Of a DNA stretch of 64,000 bases, positions 1-9,003 are shown piece by piece (the first letter of the stretch is position 1; the number at the start of each line of letters is the position of its first letter). Source of the DNA: Sciscionella marina DSM 45152 (lineage in GTDB: Bacteria > Actinomycetota > Actinomycetes > Mycobacteriales > Pseudonocardiaceae); contig NZ_KB905381.1 in the NCBI RefSeq assembly GCF_000379465.1, positions 840,969-904,968 of the forward strand, read 5' to 3'. Both the position numbers and the translations under genes were made by a program. The notes under the pieces are model-generated. The model saw only the letters and a list, made by a program, of their open reading frames with translations, did no database searches and was not told where the DNA came from.

Positions 1-1044
1 TTCAAGGCCCCGGACAAGAACAAATGGGCGAAGAACCCGGTCGGCAACGGCCCGTTCAAGTTCAAGTCCTATCAGCCCGCGGTCGACACCAAGATCGTGC
101 GGAATGACAACTATCAGGGTAAGGACAAGGCCCAGATCAAGGAAGTCGATTTCAAGATCTACCAGAACCTGGATGCGGCCTATCGTGACCTGCAGTCGGG
201 CAACCTGGACTTCATGGAAGCCATGCCGCCGTCCGCGCTTGCCGGGGACAAGTACAAGAAGGATCTCGACGGCCGGGTACTCAACAACGATCTGACCACC
301 TCGACGAACGTGGCGGTCCCCGAGTATCTGGACAACCCGGCGCTCAAGAACCCGGACTTCCGGCACGGCCTCTCGATGGCGATCGACCGGGAGCAGATCA
401 GCAAGCAGATCTTCAACGGATCCCGCAAACCCATGGACGGCTGGGTTCCGTCCGCCGTGCCGGGCTCGGCCAAGAACGCCTGTGGCGAGTTCTGCCAGTA
501 CAACCCGCAGAAGGCCAAGGAGCTCATTCAGAAGGCGGGTTGGAAGGGCACGATCCCGATCCAGTCGAACGCGGATGCGGGGCACAAGGAGTGGATCGAG
601 GCGGTGGCGAACTCGATCAACAAGACGCTCGAGGGAACCGGTGTCAAGGCTCAGTTCTCTCCGGTGCCGACCTTCCAGGTGCTGCGCCAGCAGGAGCAGT
701 CCTTCAAGCTCTCCGGTCTCGTACGGTCCGGGTGGAACTTCGATTACCCGTCCCAGGACAACATCCTGCTCGCGCTGTACAAGACCGGAGGCAGCACGAA
801 CATCACCAAGTACTCCAACCCGAAGTTCGACGCTGCCATGCAGGAAGGGCTCGAGGCGCCGACCGACCAGGAGGCCAACCAGAAGTTCTCCGAAGCCGAG
901 AAACTGCTCGTGAACGACATGCCGCAGATTCCACTGTGGACGGAAACGGGGACTGCCGGATACTCGGACAAGATCGCTTCGGTGAAGCTGAGCAAGCTCA
1001 AGCGCCTGCCCGTACTCACCACGATCAAGCCCAAGAGTTCCTGA
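1..1044 (+). CDS. Oligopeptide-type ABC transporter substrate-binding protein (5' end outside window)
   Basis: This is the C-terminal 347 residues of an SBP_bac_5 (DppA/OppA-like) solute-binding protein; the frame is open from base 1, so the lipoprotein signal and N-lobe lie upstream of the window. It aligns along its whole length with the two complete paralogues that follow, for example NPVGNGPFKF near the start, MAIDREQISKQIF in the middle, a C-G-x-x-C pair (CGEFC) and HKEWIEAVANSINKTL. It resembles the second copy more than the third. Family members bind peptides or similar solutes outside the membrane and deliver them to the permease pair encoded downstream at 4452-6291. The exact ligand cannot be read from sequence. 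Confidence 0.93.
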   Translation, partial: FKAPDKNKWAKNPVGNGPFKFKSYQPAVDTKIVRNDNYQGKDKAQIKEVDFKIYQNLDAAYRDLQSGNLDFMEAMPPSALAGDKYKKDLDGRVLNNDLTTSTNVAVPEYLDNPALKNPDFRHGLSMAIDREQISKQIFNGSRKPMDGWVPSAVPGSAKNACGEFCQYNPQKAKELIQKAGWKGTIPIQSNADAGHKEWIEAVANSINKTLEGTGVKAQFSPVPTFQVLRQQEQSFKLSGLVRSGWNFDYPSQDNILLALYKTGGSTNITKYSNPKFDAAMQEGLEAPTDQEANQKFSEAEKLLVNDMPQIPLWTETGTAGYSDKIASVKLSKLKRLPVLTTIKPKSS

Positions 1045-1066
1045 CGGGAAATTGAGGGGTCACAGG

Positions 1067-2692
1067 ATGCGCGTATCGCGCAAGGGGGTCTTGCCCGCAC
1101 TACCGCTCGCCGCCGCACTGGTGCTCGCCGGTTGCGGCGGCGGGGCGGGCAAGGCGGAGGACGGAACCGTCACTCTGTACGGGAACGATCCGCAGAATCC
1201 GCTGATTCCGAGCAATACCCAGGAATCCGAGGGTGGCAAGATCGTGGATGCCATGTGGTCGGGCTTGCTCAAGTACAACCCGGACACGGGTAAGGCCGAG
1301 AATGAGATGGCTACTTCGATCACGCCGAGTGAGAAGAACACCGTCTTCGACGTCAAGTTCAAGAAGGGGTGGAAGTTCCAGGACGGGACCGAGGTGAAGG
1401 CGGACAACTTCATCGACGCCTGGAACTACGCCGCCTACGCTCCCCATGCGCAGAACGACGCCGCATTCTTCTCCGACATCAAGGGGTACAAGGATGTGCA
1501 CCCCGCGGACGAGAAAGCCAAACCGGCCACGGACAAGATGTCGGGTCTGCAGAAGGTGAACGATTACGAGTTCAGAGTGACCCTGAGCGCGTCGAACGTC
1601 ACCTTCAAGCAGAAACTCGGCTATAACGCGTTCTACCCGATGCCCGCGCAGTTCTTCGCCGCGAAGGACAAGGACCAGTGGGCGAAGAAGCCGGTCGGCA
1701 ACGGCCCCTTCGAGTTCGCCGACTACCAGCCCTCGGTGCAGACCACGCTGCGGCGCTGGGACGGTTACGCGGGCAAGGACAAGCCGGCCGTGGACAAGGT
1801 CGAGTTCAAGGTCTACCAGAGCCAGGACGCGGCCTACCGCGATCTGGAGTCGGGAAACCTGGACTTCATGGAGATGGTCCCGCCCTCCGCGCTGGTCGAG
1901 GACAAGTACCAGAAGGACCTGGACGGGCGGACCCTCGGTGGAACCGTGATGAGCGATCAGTTCCTCGCGATCCCGCAGTACCGCGATCCCGCCTGGCGCA
2001 ATCCGGATCTGGTGCACGGCATCTCGATGGCGATCGACCGCGCGCAGATCACCAAGCAGATCTTCAACAATGCGCGTAAGCCGATGGATGGTTTCGTACC
2101 GGACAGTGTGCCCGGTTCGGCGCCGAACGCCTGCGGGCAGTACTGCGAATACCATCCGCAGCAGGCCAAGGCACTGGTCCAGCGCAGTGGCTACCGGGGA
2201 ACGATCCCGATCCAGTCCAACGCCGACGGCGGGCACAAGGAGTGGATCGAGGCCGTGGTGAACTCGGTGAACAAGGCGCTGCAGGGGACCGGGGTGTCCC
2301 TGCGGTTCGATCCGGTGCCGACCTTCCAGGTGCTGCGCCAGCAACAGCAGTCCCATCAGCTCACCGGGATGACCCGCGGGACGTGGAACTACGACTTCCC
2401 GTCTCCGGACAGCGAGCTCGCCGCGCAGTACGAGACGGGCGGCAGCTCCAACTTCATCGATTACTCGAACCCCGGCTTCGACGCCAAGCTCAAACAGGCC
2501 CGGGCCGCTTCGACCGAGCAGGAGGCGGCCGCGGACTTCGGGGCGGCAGAGCGGCTGCTCACTGCGAGCATGCCGCACATTCCACTGTGGAGCGAGCAGG
2601 GGATCGCCGGATACTCCGACAAGATCAAGTCGGTGAAACTGAACAAGCTCAAGCGGGTAGCGGACCTGAGTTCGATCCGGTTGGCCAAATGA
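1067..2692 (+). CDS. Oligopeptide-type ABC transporter substrate-binding lipoprotein (second tandem copy)
   Basis: This 541-residue SBP_bac_5 protein is a full-length solute-binding lipoprotein. The N-terminus is a typical lipoprotein signal: Arg/Lys-rich start, hydrophobic stretch, then lipobox LAGC with the lipidated Cys at residue 23. I chose ATG 1067 because a GAGGGG ribosome site lies just upstream; a TTG 15 bases earlier would add only five residues. It shares CGQYC, NADGGHKEWIEAV and TFQVLRQQ with the preceding copy. It sits 22 bases after that copy and 45 before the third, so the three are surely co-transcribed. The copies may broaden ligand range for one permease; the ligand is unknown. 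Confidence 0.93.
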   Translation: MRVSRKGVLPALPLAAALVLAGCGGGAGKAEDGTVTLYGNDPQNPLIPSNTQESEGGKIVDAMWSGLLKYNPDTGKAENEMATSITPSEKNTVFDVKFKKGWKFQDGTEVKADNFIDAWNYAAYAPHAQNDAAFFSDIKGYKDVHPADEKAKPATDKMSGLQKVNDYEFRVTLSASNVTFKQKLGYNAFYPMPAQFFAAKDKDQWAKKPVGNGPFEFADYQPSVQTTLRRWDGYAGKDKPAVDKVEFKVYQSQDAAYRDLESGNLDFMEMVPPSALVEDKYQKDLDGRTLGGTVMSDQFLAIPQYRDPAWRNPDLVHGISMAIDRAQITKQIFNNARKPMDGFVPDSVPGSAPNACGQYCEYHPQQAKALVQRSGYRGTIPIQSNADGGHKEWIEAVVNSVNKALQGTGVSLRFDPVPTFQVLRQQQQSHQLTGMTRGTWNYDFPSPDSELAAQYETGGSSNFIDYSNPGFDAKLKQARAASTEQEAAADFGAAERLLTASMPHIPLWSEQGIAGYSDKIKSVKLNKLKRVADLSSIRLAK

Positions 2693-2737
2693 TCCGTATT
2701 GGACTGTCCACAATGGATGAGAGCAAGAGGTAGCAGT

Positions 2738-4348
2738 ATGCGATATCCACGCAAGGGAGCGTTGCTCGCACTACCGATGGTGGCGGCACTCGTGCTCGCC
2801 GGCTGCGGCGGGGGCGGAGCGGGCTCGGGTGATGACTCCGTCTCGTTCTACAACACCGAGCCGGAGAACCCGCTGCTCCCGGGTGACACCAACGAGAACG
2901 GCGGCTCCAATGTCGTCGACCTGATGTGGACCGGGCTCTACAGCTACAACCCGGACACCGGGAAGCCGGTCCCGCAGATGGCCGATTCGGTGCAGAAGAC
3001 CTCACCCACCACCTATGACATCAAGATCAAGAAGGGGTGGAAGTTCCACGACGGCACCGAGGTCAAGGCGAAGAACTTCGTGGACTCGTGGAACTACACC
3101 GCCTACGCGCCCAACGCCATGGTGGATGCCAACTACCTGCACGCCATCAAGGGCTACGAGGACGTGCACCCGGAGGACGAGAAAGCCAAGCCGAAGACAG
3201 ACAAGATGTCCGGGCTCCAGGTCAAGGGCGACTACGAGTTCGCCGTGACACTGTCCGCGCCGTTCTCCACCTTCGACAAGCAGCTCGGCTACGAAGCCTT
3301 CTTCCCGATGCCAGACCAGTTCTTCAAGGCACCGGACAAGGAGAAGTGGGCGGATCACCCCATCGGCAACGGCCCGATGAAATTCGTCGAGCGTCGGCCG
3401 AACACCTACATCAAGATGACCCGCAACGACGGGTACCAGGGCTCGAACAAGGTCAAGTTCAAGAACGTAGAGTCGCGCATCTACAGTACGGCTGAGGCCG
3501 GATATCAGGACCTGGTCTCGGGCAACCTCGACTTCGACGACACGCTGCCCCCGCTTGCGCTCGCGGACGGCAAGTACAAGCAGGACCTCAAGGACCATAA
3601 CGCGCAGAAGAACTCGATGACCTTCGGCTACCTCGGGCTCCCGCAGTACGTCCCGCAGTACCGGGACCCGAATCTGCGCAAGGCGCTCTCCCTGGCCATC
3701 GACCGGGAACAGATCGCCAAGCAGATCTTCCACGGCACGCGGAGCCCGGCCGACGGCTGGGTGCCGCCGGTGATGGACGGCGCGCAGCCCGGTGCCTGCG
3801 GGGATATGTGCAAGTACGATCCCGCCAAGGCCAAGGAATTCCTCGCCAAGTCCGGCTACAAGGGCGAGATCTCGATCTCCTCGAACTCCGATGGCGGTAA
3901 CAAGGAGTGGATCGAGGCCGCGTGTGGCTCGATCACCAAGACGCTCGGACTCAAGTGCCGGCTGGACATGCAGACCAGCTTCGGCCAGTTCAACCAGGTT
4001 GTCCGGGCGAAGAAGAACCCGGGCGCGTTCCGTGGCACCTGGGTCGCCGATTACCCGACGGTGGAGAACTTCCTCACCCAGCTCTACGGCACCGGCGGTT
4101 CGGCGAACAAGTTCGAATACTCGAACCCGGCATTCGACAAGAAATTGGCCGAGGCCGCCGCAGCGCCCGATTCGGACAGCGGAAACAAGCTCTACAGCGA
4201 TGCCGAGAAGATGTTGAAGAACGATATGCCGGTGATCCCGCTGTTCTTCTACAACGTCCCCTACGGCTGGTCGGACAAATTGTCGAAGGGTTCTTTCAGC
4301 TTGTTCAACAAGCCGTACGTACCCGGTTTCGAGCCGGCCAAGCACTGA
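2738..4348 (+). CDS. Oligopeptide-type ABC transporter substrate-binding lipoprotein (third tandem copy)
   Basis: This 536-residue SBP_bac_5 lipoprotein has lipobox LAGC (Cys23) after an Arg/Lys-rich start. ATG 2738 is preceded by AAGAGG at 2725-2730; an in-frame upstream start would place residues before the signal peptide and is less likely. It is the most divergent of the three copies: the ligand-pocket region differs (SSNSDGGNKEW against SNADGGHKEW in the others) and the C-terminus carries an aromatic stretch (FFYNVPYGW) that the others lack. It may therefore bind a different ligand. A GC-rich inverted repeat follows before the permease genes. Confidence 0.93.
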   Translation: MRYPRKGALLALPMVAALVLAGCGGGGAGSGDDSVSFYNTEPENPLLPGDTNENGGSNVVDLMWTGLYSYNPDTGKPVPQMADSVQKTSPTTYDIKIKKGWKFHDGTEVKAKNFVDSWNYTAYAPNAMVDANYLHAIKGYEDVHPEDEKAKPKTDKMSGLQVKGDYEFAVTLSAPFSTFDKQLGYEAFFPMPDQFFKAPDKEKWADHPIGNGPMKFVERRPNTYIKMTRNDGYQGSNKVKFKNVESRIYSTAEAGYQDLVSGNLDFDDTLPPLALADGKYKQDLKDHNAQKNSMTFGYLGLPQYVPQYRDPNLRKALSLAIDREQIAKQIFHGTRSPADGWVPPVMDGAQPGACGDMCKYDPAKAKEFLAKSGYKGEISISSNSDGGNKEWIEAACGSITKTLGLKCRLDMQTSFGQFNQVVRAKKNPGAFRGTWVADYPTVENFLTQLYGTGGSANKFEYSNPAFDKKLAEAAAAPDSDSGNKLYSDAEKMLKNDMPVIPLFFYNVPYGWSDKLSKGSFSLFNKPYVPGFEPAKH

Positions 4349-4372
4349 GGTCACAATAGGCCACCAAGCCGA

Positions 4373-4423
4373 CGGTGCCGCCGTCCCCGGAAGCCCGGAT
4401 CGGGGCCGGTGGCGGCGGCACCG
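4373..4423 (+). promoter_or_regulatory. Intergenic inverted repeat between binding-protein and permease genes
   Basis: The arms CGGTGCCGCCG (4373-4383) and CGGCGGCACCG (4413-4423) are perfect 11-bp complements, with a nested CCCCG/CGGGG pair inside. There is no T-run, so it is not a classical strong terminator. In binding-protein-dependent operons such hairpins often protect the upstream mRNA or attenuate readthrough, giving more binding protein than permease. That role is inferred. Confidence 0.55.
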
Positions 4424-4451
4424 CCTCGACAAAACCCCGAGGAGAGGATAG

Positions 4452-5378
4452 ATGGGCCGTTACATCCTTCGACGGCTACTACAGCTCATACCGGTGTTCT
4501 TCGGAACGACACTGCTGATTTACGTGCTCGTCTGGCTCGTACCGGGTGATCCGTTCGCCGGTAAATGTGGTGATCGTGCTTGTCCTCCGGCGTACATCGA
4601 GCAGATGACGCACAAGTACAACCTCGATCAGAACATCTTCGTCCAGTATTTCCTCTATCTCGGAAAGCTGTTCCAAGGCGATTTCGGGCAGACCTACAGT
4701 GGTGTGGACATCAGCACGCTCATCGGTCAGGCGTACCCGATCACGGTGCGGCTGGCGATCATCGCGCTGATCTTCGAAGGAGTCATCGGGCTGGCCGCCG
4801 GCATCATCACCGGCCTCGGGCGCAAGCGCTTCGTGGACAACCTGGTCATGATCTCGACCCTGGTGCTGATCTCGCTCCCGGTGTTCGTCACCGGCTTCAT
4901 CATCCAGGTCGTGTTCGGCATGGACCTCGGCTGGATGTCGGTCACCGTCTCCTCGGACGCGCCCTGGGGTGAGCTGATCGCGCCGGGCTTCGTGCTCGCC
5001 AGCCTCTCCATGGCCTATGTGGCAAGGCTGACCAGAACCTCGATCAAGGAGAACAAGCGCGCGGACTACGTGCGCACCGCCATAGCGAAGGGGCAACCGC
5101 AGAAACGGGTCATCGGGATCCATCTGCTGCGCAACTCCGCGATCCCGGTGATGACCTTCCTCGGCCAGGACCTCGGCGCACTCATGGGTGGCGCGATCGT
5201 CACCGAGGGGGTCTTCAACATCAAGGGGATCGGCGGTCTCGTCAAACAGGGCATCGAGACCAAGGAGAGCATGCAGGTCGTCGGCCTGGTGACGATCCTG
5301 GTGCTGGTGTTCCTGGTGATGAACCTGATCGTCGACCTGCTCTACGCCGTTCTCGACCCAAGGATTCGCTATGACTAG
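4452..5378 (+). CDS. dppB: ABC transporter permease, DppB/OppB type
   Basis: This 308-residue integral membrane protein is the first permease of the peptide/nickel importer. The N-terminus has the family pattern RRLLQLIPVFFGTTLLIYVLVWLVPGDP, written here in part: IPVFFGTTLLIYV then PGDPF. About six membrane segments follow, and the cytoplasmic EAA-type loop (RTAIAKGQPQKRVIGIH) that contacts the ATPases lies near residues 205-225. A GAGGAGA site precedes ATG 4452. The stop overlaps the next gene by 8 bases, indicating coupled translation with the DppC-type partner. Confidence 0.95.
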   Translation: MGRYILRRLLQLIPVFFGTTLLIYVLVWLVPGDPFAGKCGDRACPPAYIEQMTHKYNLDQNIFVQYFLYLGKLFQGDFGQTYSGVDISTLIGQAYPITVRLAIIALIFEGVIGLAAGIITGLGRKRFVDNLVMISTLVLISLPVFVTGFIIQVVFGMDLGWMSVTVSSDAPWGELIAPGFVLASLSMAYVARLTRTSIKENKRADYVRTAIAKGQPQKRVIGIHLLRNSAIPVMTFLGQDLGALMGGAIVTEGVFNIKGIGGLVKQGIETKESMQVVGLVTILVLVFLVMNLIVDLLYAVLDPRIRYD

Positions 5379-6291
5379 TGGAGACGCCACCCTCGCTCCC
5401 GGAGTACCGGACCGGGCCGAGAAATCGCGCAGCCTCGGTGCGGACGCGTGGCGGGAACTGCGCACGAACCCGCTGTTCGTCATCTCCTGCGTGATCATCC
5501 TGATCATCGTGGTGATGATGGCCTTCCCCGGCCTGTTCACCTCCGTCGATCCGAACCTCGGCGACCTGTCCAAGGCGCGCCAGTCACCCGGCGGGGACGC
5601 CTGGTTCGGTTACGACACCCAGGGCCGGGACATCTTCTCCAGGGTCATCTACGGCGCCCGCGCCTCCATGCTGGTCGGTATCGGCGCCACGGTCGTCCAG
5701 GTGGTCGTCGGTGTACTGCTCGGCGTGCTCGGCGGGTTCTTCGGCCGCTGGGTCGACGTGATCATCTCCCGGATCGGGGACATTTTCTTCGGGCTGCCGT
5801 TCATGCTCGGCGCGATCGTCGTGCTCACCACGCTGAACCCGCCGCAGTCCAGCCCCGGCCAGGTGGCGATCATCCTGCAGGTGGTGCTGTCCATCGCGGT
5901 GCTGTCCTGGCCGATCTCGATGCGCCTGATGCGCTCGGCCACGCTGACCGCCAAGCAGCAGGACTACGTGAAGGCGGCACGCTCGCTCGGCGCGAGCACG
6001 CCCCGGATCATCTTCCGGCACCTGCTGCCGAACTCGATCGCGCCGGTGATGGTGTACGCGACTATCGCGCTCGGGGCGAACATCGGTGCTGAGGCGACCC
6101 TGTCCTACCTCGGTGTCGGTCTGCGCCCGCCGGTCGTATCCTGGGGCGTAATGGTCTCGGACGCGGCCACCTACTTCGAGACCTCGCCGCACATGTTGCT
6201 CATTCCCGCGGGATTCGTGACGTTCACCGTGCTCGGCTTCGTGATGCTCGGGGACGCGGTGCGCGACGCGATGGACCCGAAGAGCCGCTAG
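5371..6291 (+). CDS. dppC: ABC transporter permease, DppC/OppC type
   Basis: This 306-residue second permease of the importer has a cytoplasmic N-terminal tail, a first membrane segment (FVISCVIILIIVVMM), and the OppC_N/BPD signature WFGYDTQGRDIFSRVIYGAR near residue 75. The EAA loop (YVKAARSLGASTPRIIFRH) lies near residue 195. It forms the heterodimeric channel with the upstream DppB-type protein. ATG 5371 overlaps the previous gene by 8 bases. The next gene starts 8 bases after the stop. Confidence 0.95.
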   Translation: MTSGDATLAPGVPDRAEKSRSLGADAWRELRTNPLFVISCVIILIIVVMMAFPGLFTSVDPNLGDLSKARQSPGGDAWFGYDTQGRDIFSRVIYGARASMLVGIGATVVQVVVGVLLGVLGGFFGRWVDVIISRIGDIFFGLPFMLGAIVVLTTLNPPQSSPGQVAIILQVVLSIAVLSWPISMRLMRSATLTAKQQDYVKAARSLGASTPRIIFRHLLPNSIAPVMVYATIALGANIGAEATLSYLGVGLRPPVVSWGVMVSDAATYFETSPHMLLIPAGFVTFTVLGFVMLGDAVRDAMDPKSR

Positions 6292-6299
6292 GAGACACG

Positions 6300-7340
6300 G
6301 TGACCGACATTCAGCAAGGCGGCGACACCGCCACGACCATGACCGAGGACGCACAGGGCCAACCGGCTCTCGAAGTCTCCGATCTGCACGTCGAGTTCCG
6401 CACCAGGGACGGCGTGGCCACCGTGCTCAACGGCGTCTCGTACCACGTGGACCCGGGGGAGACCCTTGCCGTGCTCGGCGAGTCCGGCTCGGGCAAGAGC
6501 GTCACCGCGCAGACGGTGATGGGCATCCTGGATTCCCCGCCCGGATTCGTCACCGGCGGCGAAGTCCGGTACCAGGGCGAGAATCTGCTCACCGCCACCG
6601 AGAGCCGCAGGGTCGCGGTGCGCGGGGAGGAGGTCGCGATGATCTTCCAGGACTCGCTCTCCGCGCTCAATCCGGTGTTCACCGTCGGGTTCCAGATCGA
6701 GGAGCAGTTCCGCATCCGGCGCGGGATGTCCCGCAAGGACGCGCGCAAGCGGGCCGTCGAACTGCTCGACCTGGTCAAGATTCCGAACCCGCAGAGCCGG
6801 GTGACCCAGTACCCGCACGAGTTCTCCGGCGGGATGCGCCAGCGGGCGATGATCGCGATGTCGCTCGCGCTCGACCCCGAGGTGCTCATCGCCGACGAGC
6901 CGACCACGGCCCTGGATGTCACCGTGCAGGCGCAGATCATGGACCTGCTCGGGGAACTGCAGCGGGAACGGAACATGGCGCTCATCCTGATCACCCACGA
7001 CCTCGGGGTGGTCGCGGATGTCGCCGACCGGATCGCGGTGATGTACGCGGGTCGGATCGTGGAGTCCGGGGATGTCTACTCGCTCTACCGCAATCCGGCC
7101 CACCCGTACACCCTGGCGCTGCTCGAGTCGATCCCGCGGCTGGACGTCCGGGGGCAGGAGCTCAACACGATCAAGGGCCTGCCGCCGAACCTCATGCGGA
7201 TCCCGGAAGGCTGCCCGTTCAACCCGCGCTGCACCCGCGCCGAGGACCGCTGCCGCACCGAGATGCCCGAACTGCACCAGCTCGGCGAGGGCCGGGCCAG
7301 CCGCTGCCACTTCGCATCGGAGCTGATCAACAATGGCTGA
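6300..7340 (+). CDS. dppD: ABC transporter ATP-binding protein, DppD/OppD type
   Basis: This 346-residue ATPase powers the importer. Walker A is GESGSGKS at residues 60-67, the ABC signature FSGGMRQR is near 180, and Walker B is [12 protein letters not shown] near 200. The C-terminal oligopeptide/dipeptide domain ([14 protein letters not shown] near 305-320) carries the cysteines that in many homologues ligate an iron-sulfur cluster. The start is GTG 6300, preceded by AGGAGA inside the end of dppC; an upstream extension is impossible because of the stop. The last 8 bases overlap dppF. Confidence 0.95.
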   Translation: MTDIQQGGDTATTMTEDAQGQPALEVSDLHVEFRTRDGVATVLNGVSYHVDPGETLAVLGESGSGKSVTAQTVMGILDSPPGFVTGGEVRYQGENLLTATESRRVAVRGEEVAMIFQDSLSALNPVFTVGFQIEEQFRIRRGMSRKDARKRAVELLDLVKIPNPQSRVTQYPHEFSGGMRQRAMIAMSLALDPEVLIADEPTTALDVTVQAQIMDLLGELQRERNMALILITHDLGVVADVADRIAVMYAGRIVESGDVYSLYRNPAHPYTLALLESIPRLDVRGQELNTIKGLPPNLMRIPEGCPFNPRCTRAEDRCRTEMPELHQLGEGRASRCHFASELINNG

Positions 7341-8337
7341 ACCCATTCTCCAGGTCACCGATCTCGTCAAGCACTTCCCGGTGCGCCAGGGTGTGCTGTT
7401 CAAGCACATCGTCGGCCAGGTCAAGGCGGTCGACGGGGTGTCGTTCGAGCTGAACGAGGGGGAGACGCTCGGGGTCGTCGGCGAGTCCGGCTGCGGCAAG
7501 TCCACCCTCGCGCAGGTGCTGATGCGGCTCGAGGAACCGACATCGGGCAGCGCGGTCTTCCAGGGCAAGGACATGTTCTCGTTGCGCGGCAAGGACTTCA
7601 AGGCGCTGCGCCGGGACATGCAGATCATCCTGCAGGACCCGTACACCTCACTGAACCCGCGGATGACCGTCGGCGACATCGTCGGGGAACCGTTCGAGAT
7701 CCACCCCGAGGTCGCGCCGAAGGGCAGCAGGGAGCAGAAGGTCCGGGAACTGCTCGATGTGGTCGGGCTCTCCCCGGAGCACCTGAACCGGTACCCGCAC
7801 CAGTTCTCCGGCGGCCAGCGCCAGCGCATCGGGATCGCCAGGGCGCTCGCGCTGCGCCCGAAGGTGATCATCTGCGACGAGCCGGTCTCCGCGCTCGACG
7901 TGTCCATCCAGGCCCAGGTGATGAACCTGCTGGGGGACCTGCAGAAGGAATTCGGGCTCTCCTACGTGTTCATCGCGCACGACCTGTCCGTGGTGCGTCA
8001 CCTGTGCGATCGGGTGGCGGTCATGTACCTCGGCAAGATCGCCGAGATCGGTACCGAGGACCAGATCTACGAACACCCGACGCACCCGTACACCCAGGCG
8101 CTGCTGTCCGCGGTTCCGGTGCCCGATCCGACGTTGCGCGGGCATCGCGAGGTCATCCGGCTGACCGGGGATGTGCCCTCGCCGATGGATCCGCCGTCCG
8201 GCTGCCGGTTCCGCACCCGCTGCTGGAAGGCGCAGGACATCTGCGCGCAGGAGACCCCGGCCCTCGAGGTCCGGGCCGGCGGGCACCTCTCGGCCTGCCA
8301 CTTCGCCGAGGAGAAGCCCGAGGTCATCGCGGGCTGA
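7333..8337 (+). CDS. dppF: ABC transporter ATP-binding protein, DppF/OppF type
   Basis: This 334-residue partner ATPase has Walker [10 protein letters not shown] at residues 50-58, signature [15 protein letters not shown] near 157, Walker [13 protein letters not shown] near 180, and a C-terminal oligopeptide domain with Cys-rich end ([15 protein letters not shown], later CHF). It pairs with DppD on the cytoplasmic face of the permease. Start ATG 7333 lies within the end of dppD. It is the last gene of the operon; the next gene downstream is on the opposite strand, and no obvious terminator hairpin is seen in the 21-base gap. Confidence 0.95.
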   Translation: MAEPILQVTDLVKHFPVRQGVLFKHIVGQVKAVDGVSFELNEGETLGVVGESGCGKSTLAQVLMRLEEPTSGSAVFQGKDMFSLRGKDFKALRRDMQIILQDPYTSLNPRMTVGDIVGEPFEIHPEVAPKGSREQKVRELLDVVGLSPEHLNRYPHQFSGGQRQRIGIARALALRPKVIICDEPVSALDVSIQAQVMNLLGDLQKEFGLSYVFIAHDLSVVRHLCDRVAVMYLGKIAEIGTEDQIYEHPTHPYTQALLSAVPVPDPTLRGHREVIRLTGDVPSPMDPPSGCRFRTRCWKAQDICAQETPALEVRAGGHLSACHFAEEKPEVIAG

Positions 8338-8358
8338 AGACCGTGGCCGGGCGGCGGA

Positions 8359-9003
8359 TCAGACCGGTTCGCCGACCCGGACCTCGGTGTTCGCCTGCCT
8401 GCGCCGCGCCGCGATCCGGCGCCCGACCTCCACGCAGCCGCACAGCAACAGCGCGAGACCGTAGGCCAGCAGCAGGCCCTTGAGCGGATCATCGGTGAAC
8501 TGCGAGCCGCCGATGTAGCCGATGAGCACGCTGTAGGCGGCCCAGCCGCAGGCGCCGAGCGCGTCGAAGGCGAGGAACCGGCCGAACGGGTAGCGCATGC
8601 TTCCGGTCGCCATCCCGGTCGCGAACCGGCAACCGGGCAGATAGCGGCCCGCGATCACCAGCAGCGGGGTGTATTTGTTCGTCCGGGTGCGCACCCATTC
8701 GTAGCGGCGCCGGTTGCGTTCGGTGCGCTGCATCCTGCGCAGCAGCCCGGGCCCCGCGCGGCGCCCGATCAGGTGGCTCGCGCAGTCCCCGGCCAGTGCC
8801 CCGCCCGCGGCGACCGCGAACAACAGCAGCAGCCGCGCCGGATCCGGGCCGATCAGCACCGCGACGGTCACCACGGTCGTCTCGCTCGGGGAAAGCGGGA
8901 TCACCGCGTCCAGTGCGGCGATGCCGAACACCAGCAGCCACAGCCAGGGCTGGTCCAGGTTCTCGCGCAGCACCGTGGTCAGGGTGTCCAGCAGCTCAAA
9001 CAT
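8359..9003 (-). CDS. DedA family membrane protein
   Basis: This 214-residue membrane protein belongs to the DedA/SNARE-associated family, whose members act in lipid (undecaprenyl-phosphate or phospholipid) translocation and envelope homeostasis. Visible family features are SPSETTVV near residue 40, the GRYLPGCRFATG motif near 120 with the conserved Arg, and GYIGG near 163, between about five hydrophobic segments. A basic C-terminal tail (RRIAARRRQ) is probably cytoplasmic. The start ATG 9003 lies 8 bases inside the preceding acyltransferase gene, so both are translated from one mRNA and probably act together on membrane lipids. Confidence 0.9.
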   Translation of the reverse strand: MFELLDTLTTVLRENLDQPWLWLLVFGIAALDAVIPLSPSETTVVTVAVLIGPDPARLLLLFAVAAGGALAGDCASHLIGRRAGPGLLRRMQRTERNRRRYEWVRTRTNKYTPLLVIAGRYLPGCRFATGMATGSMRYPFGRFLAFDALGACGWAAYSVLIGYIGGSQFTDDPLKGLLLAYGLALLLCGCVEVGRRIAARRRQANTEVRVGEPV

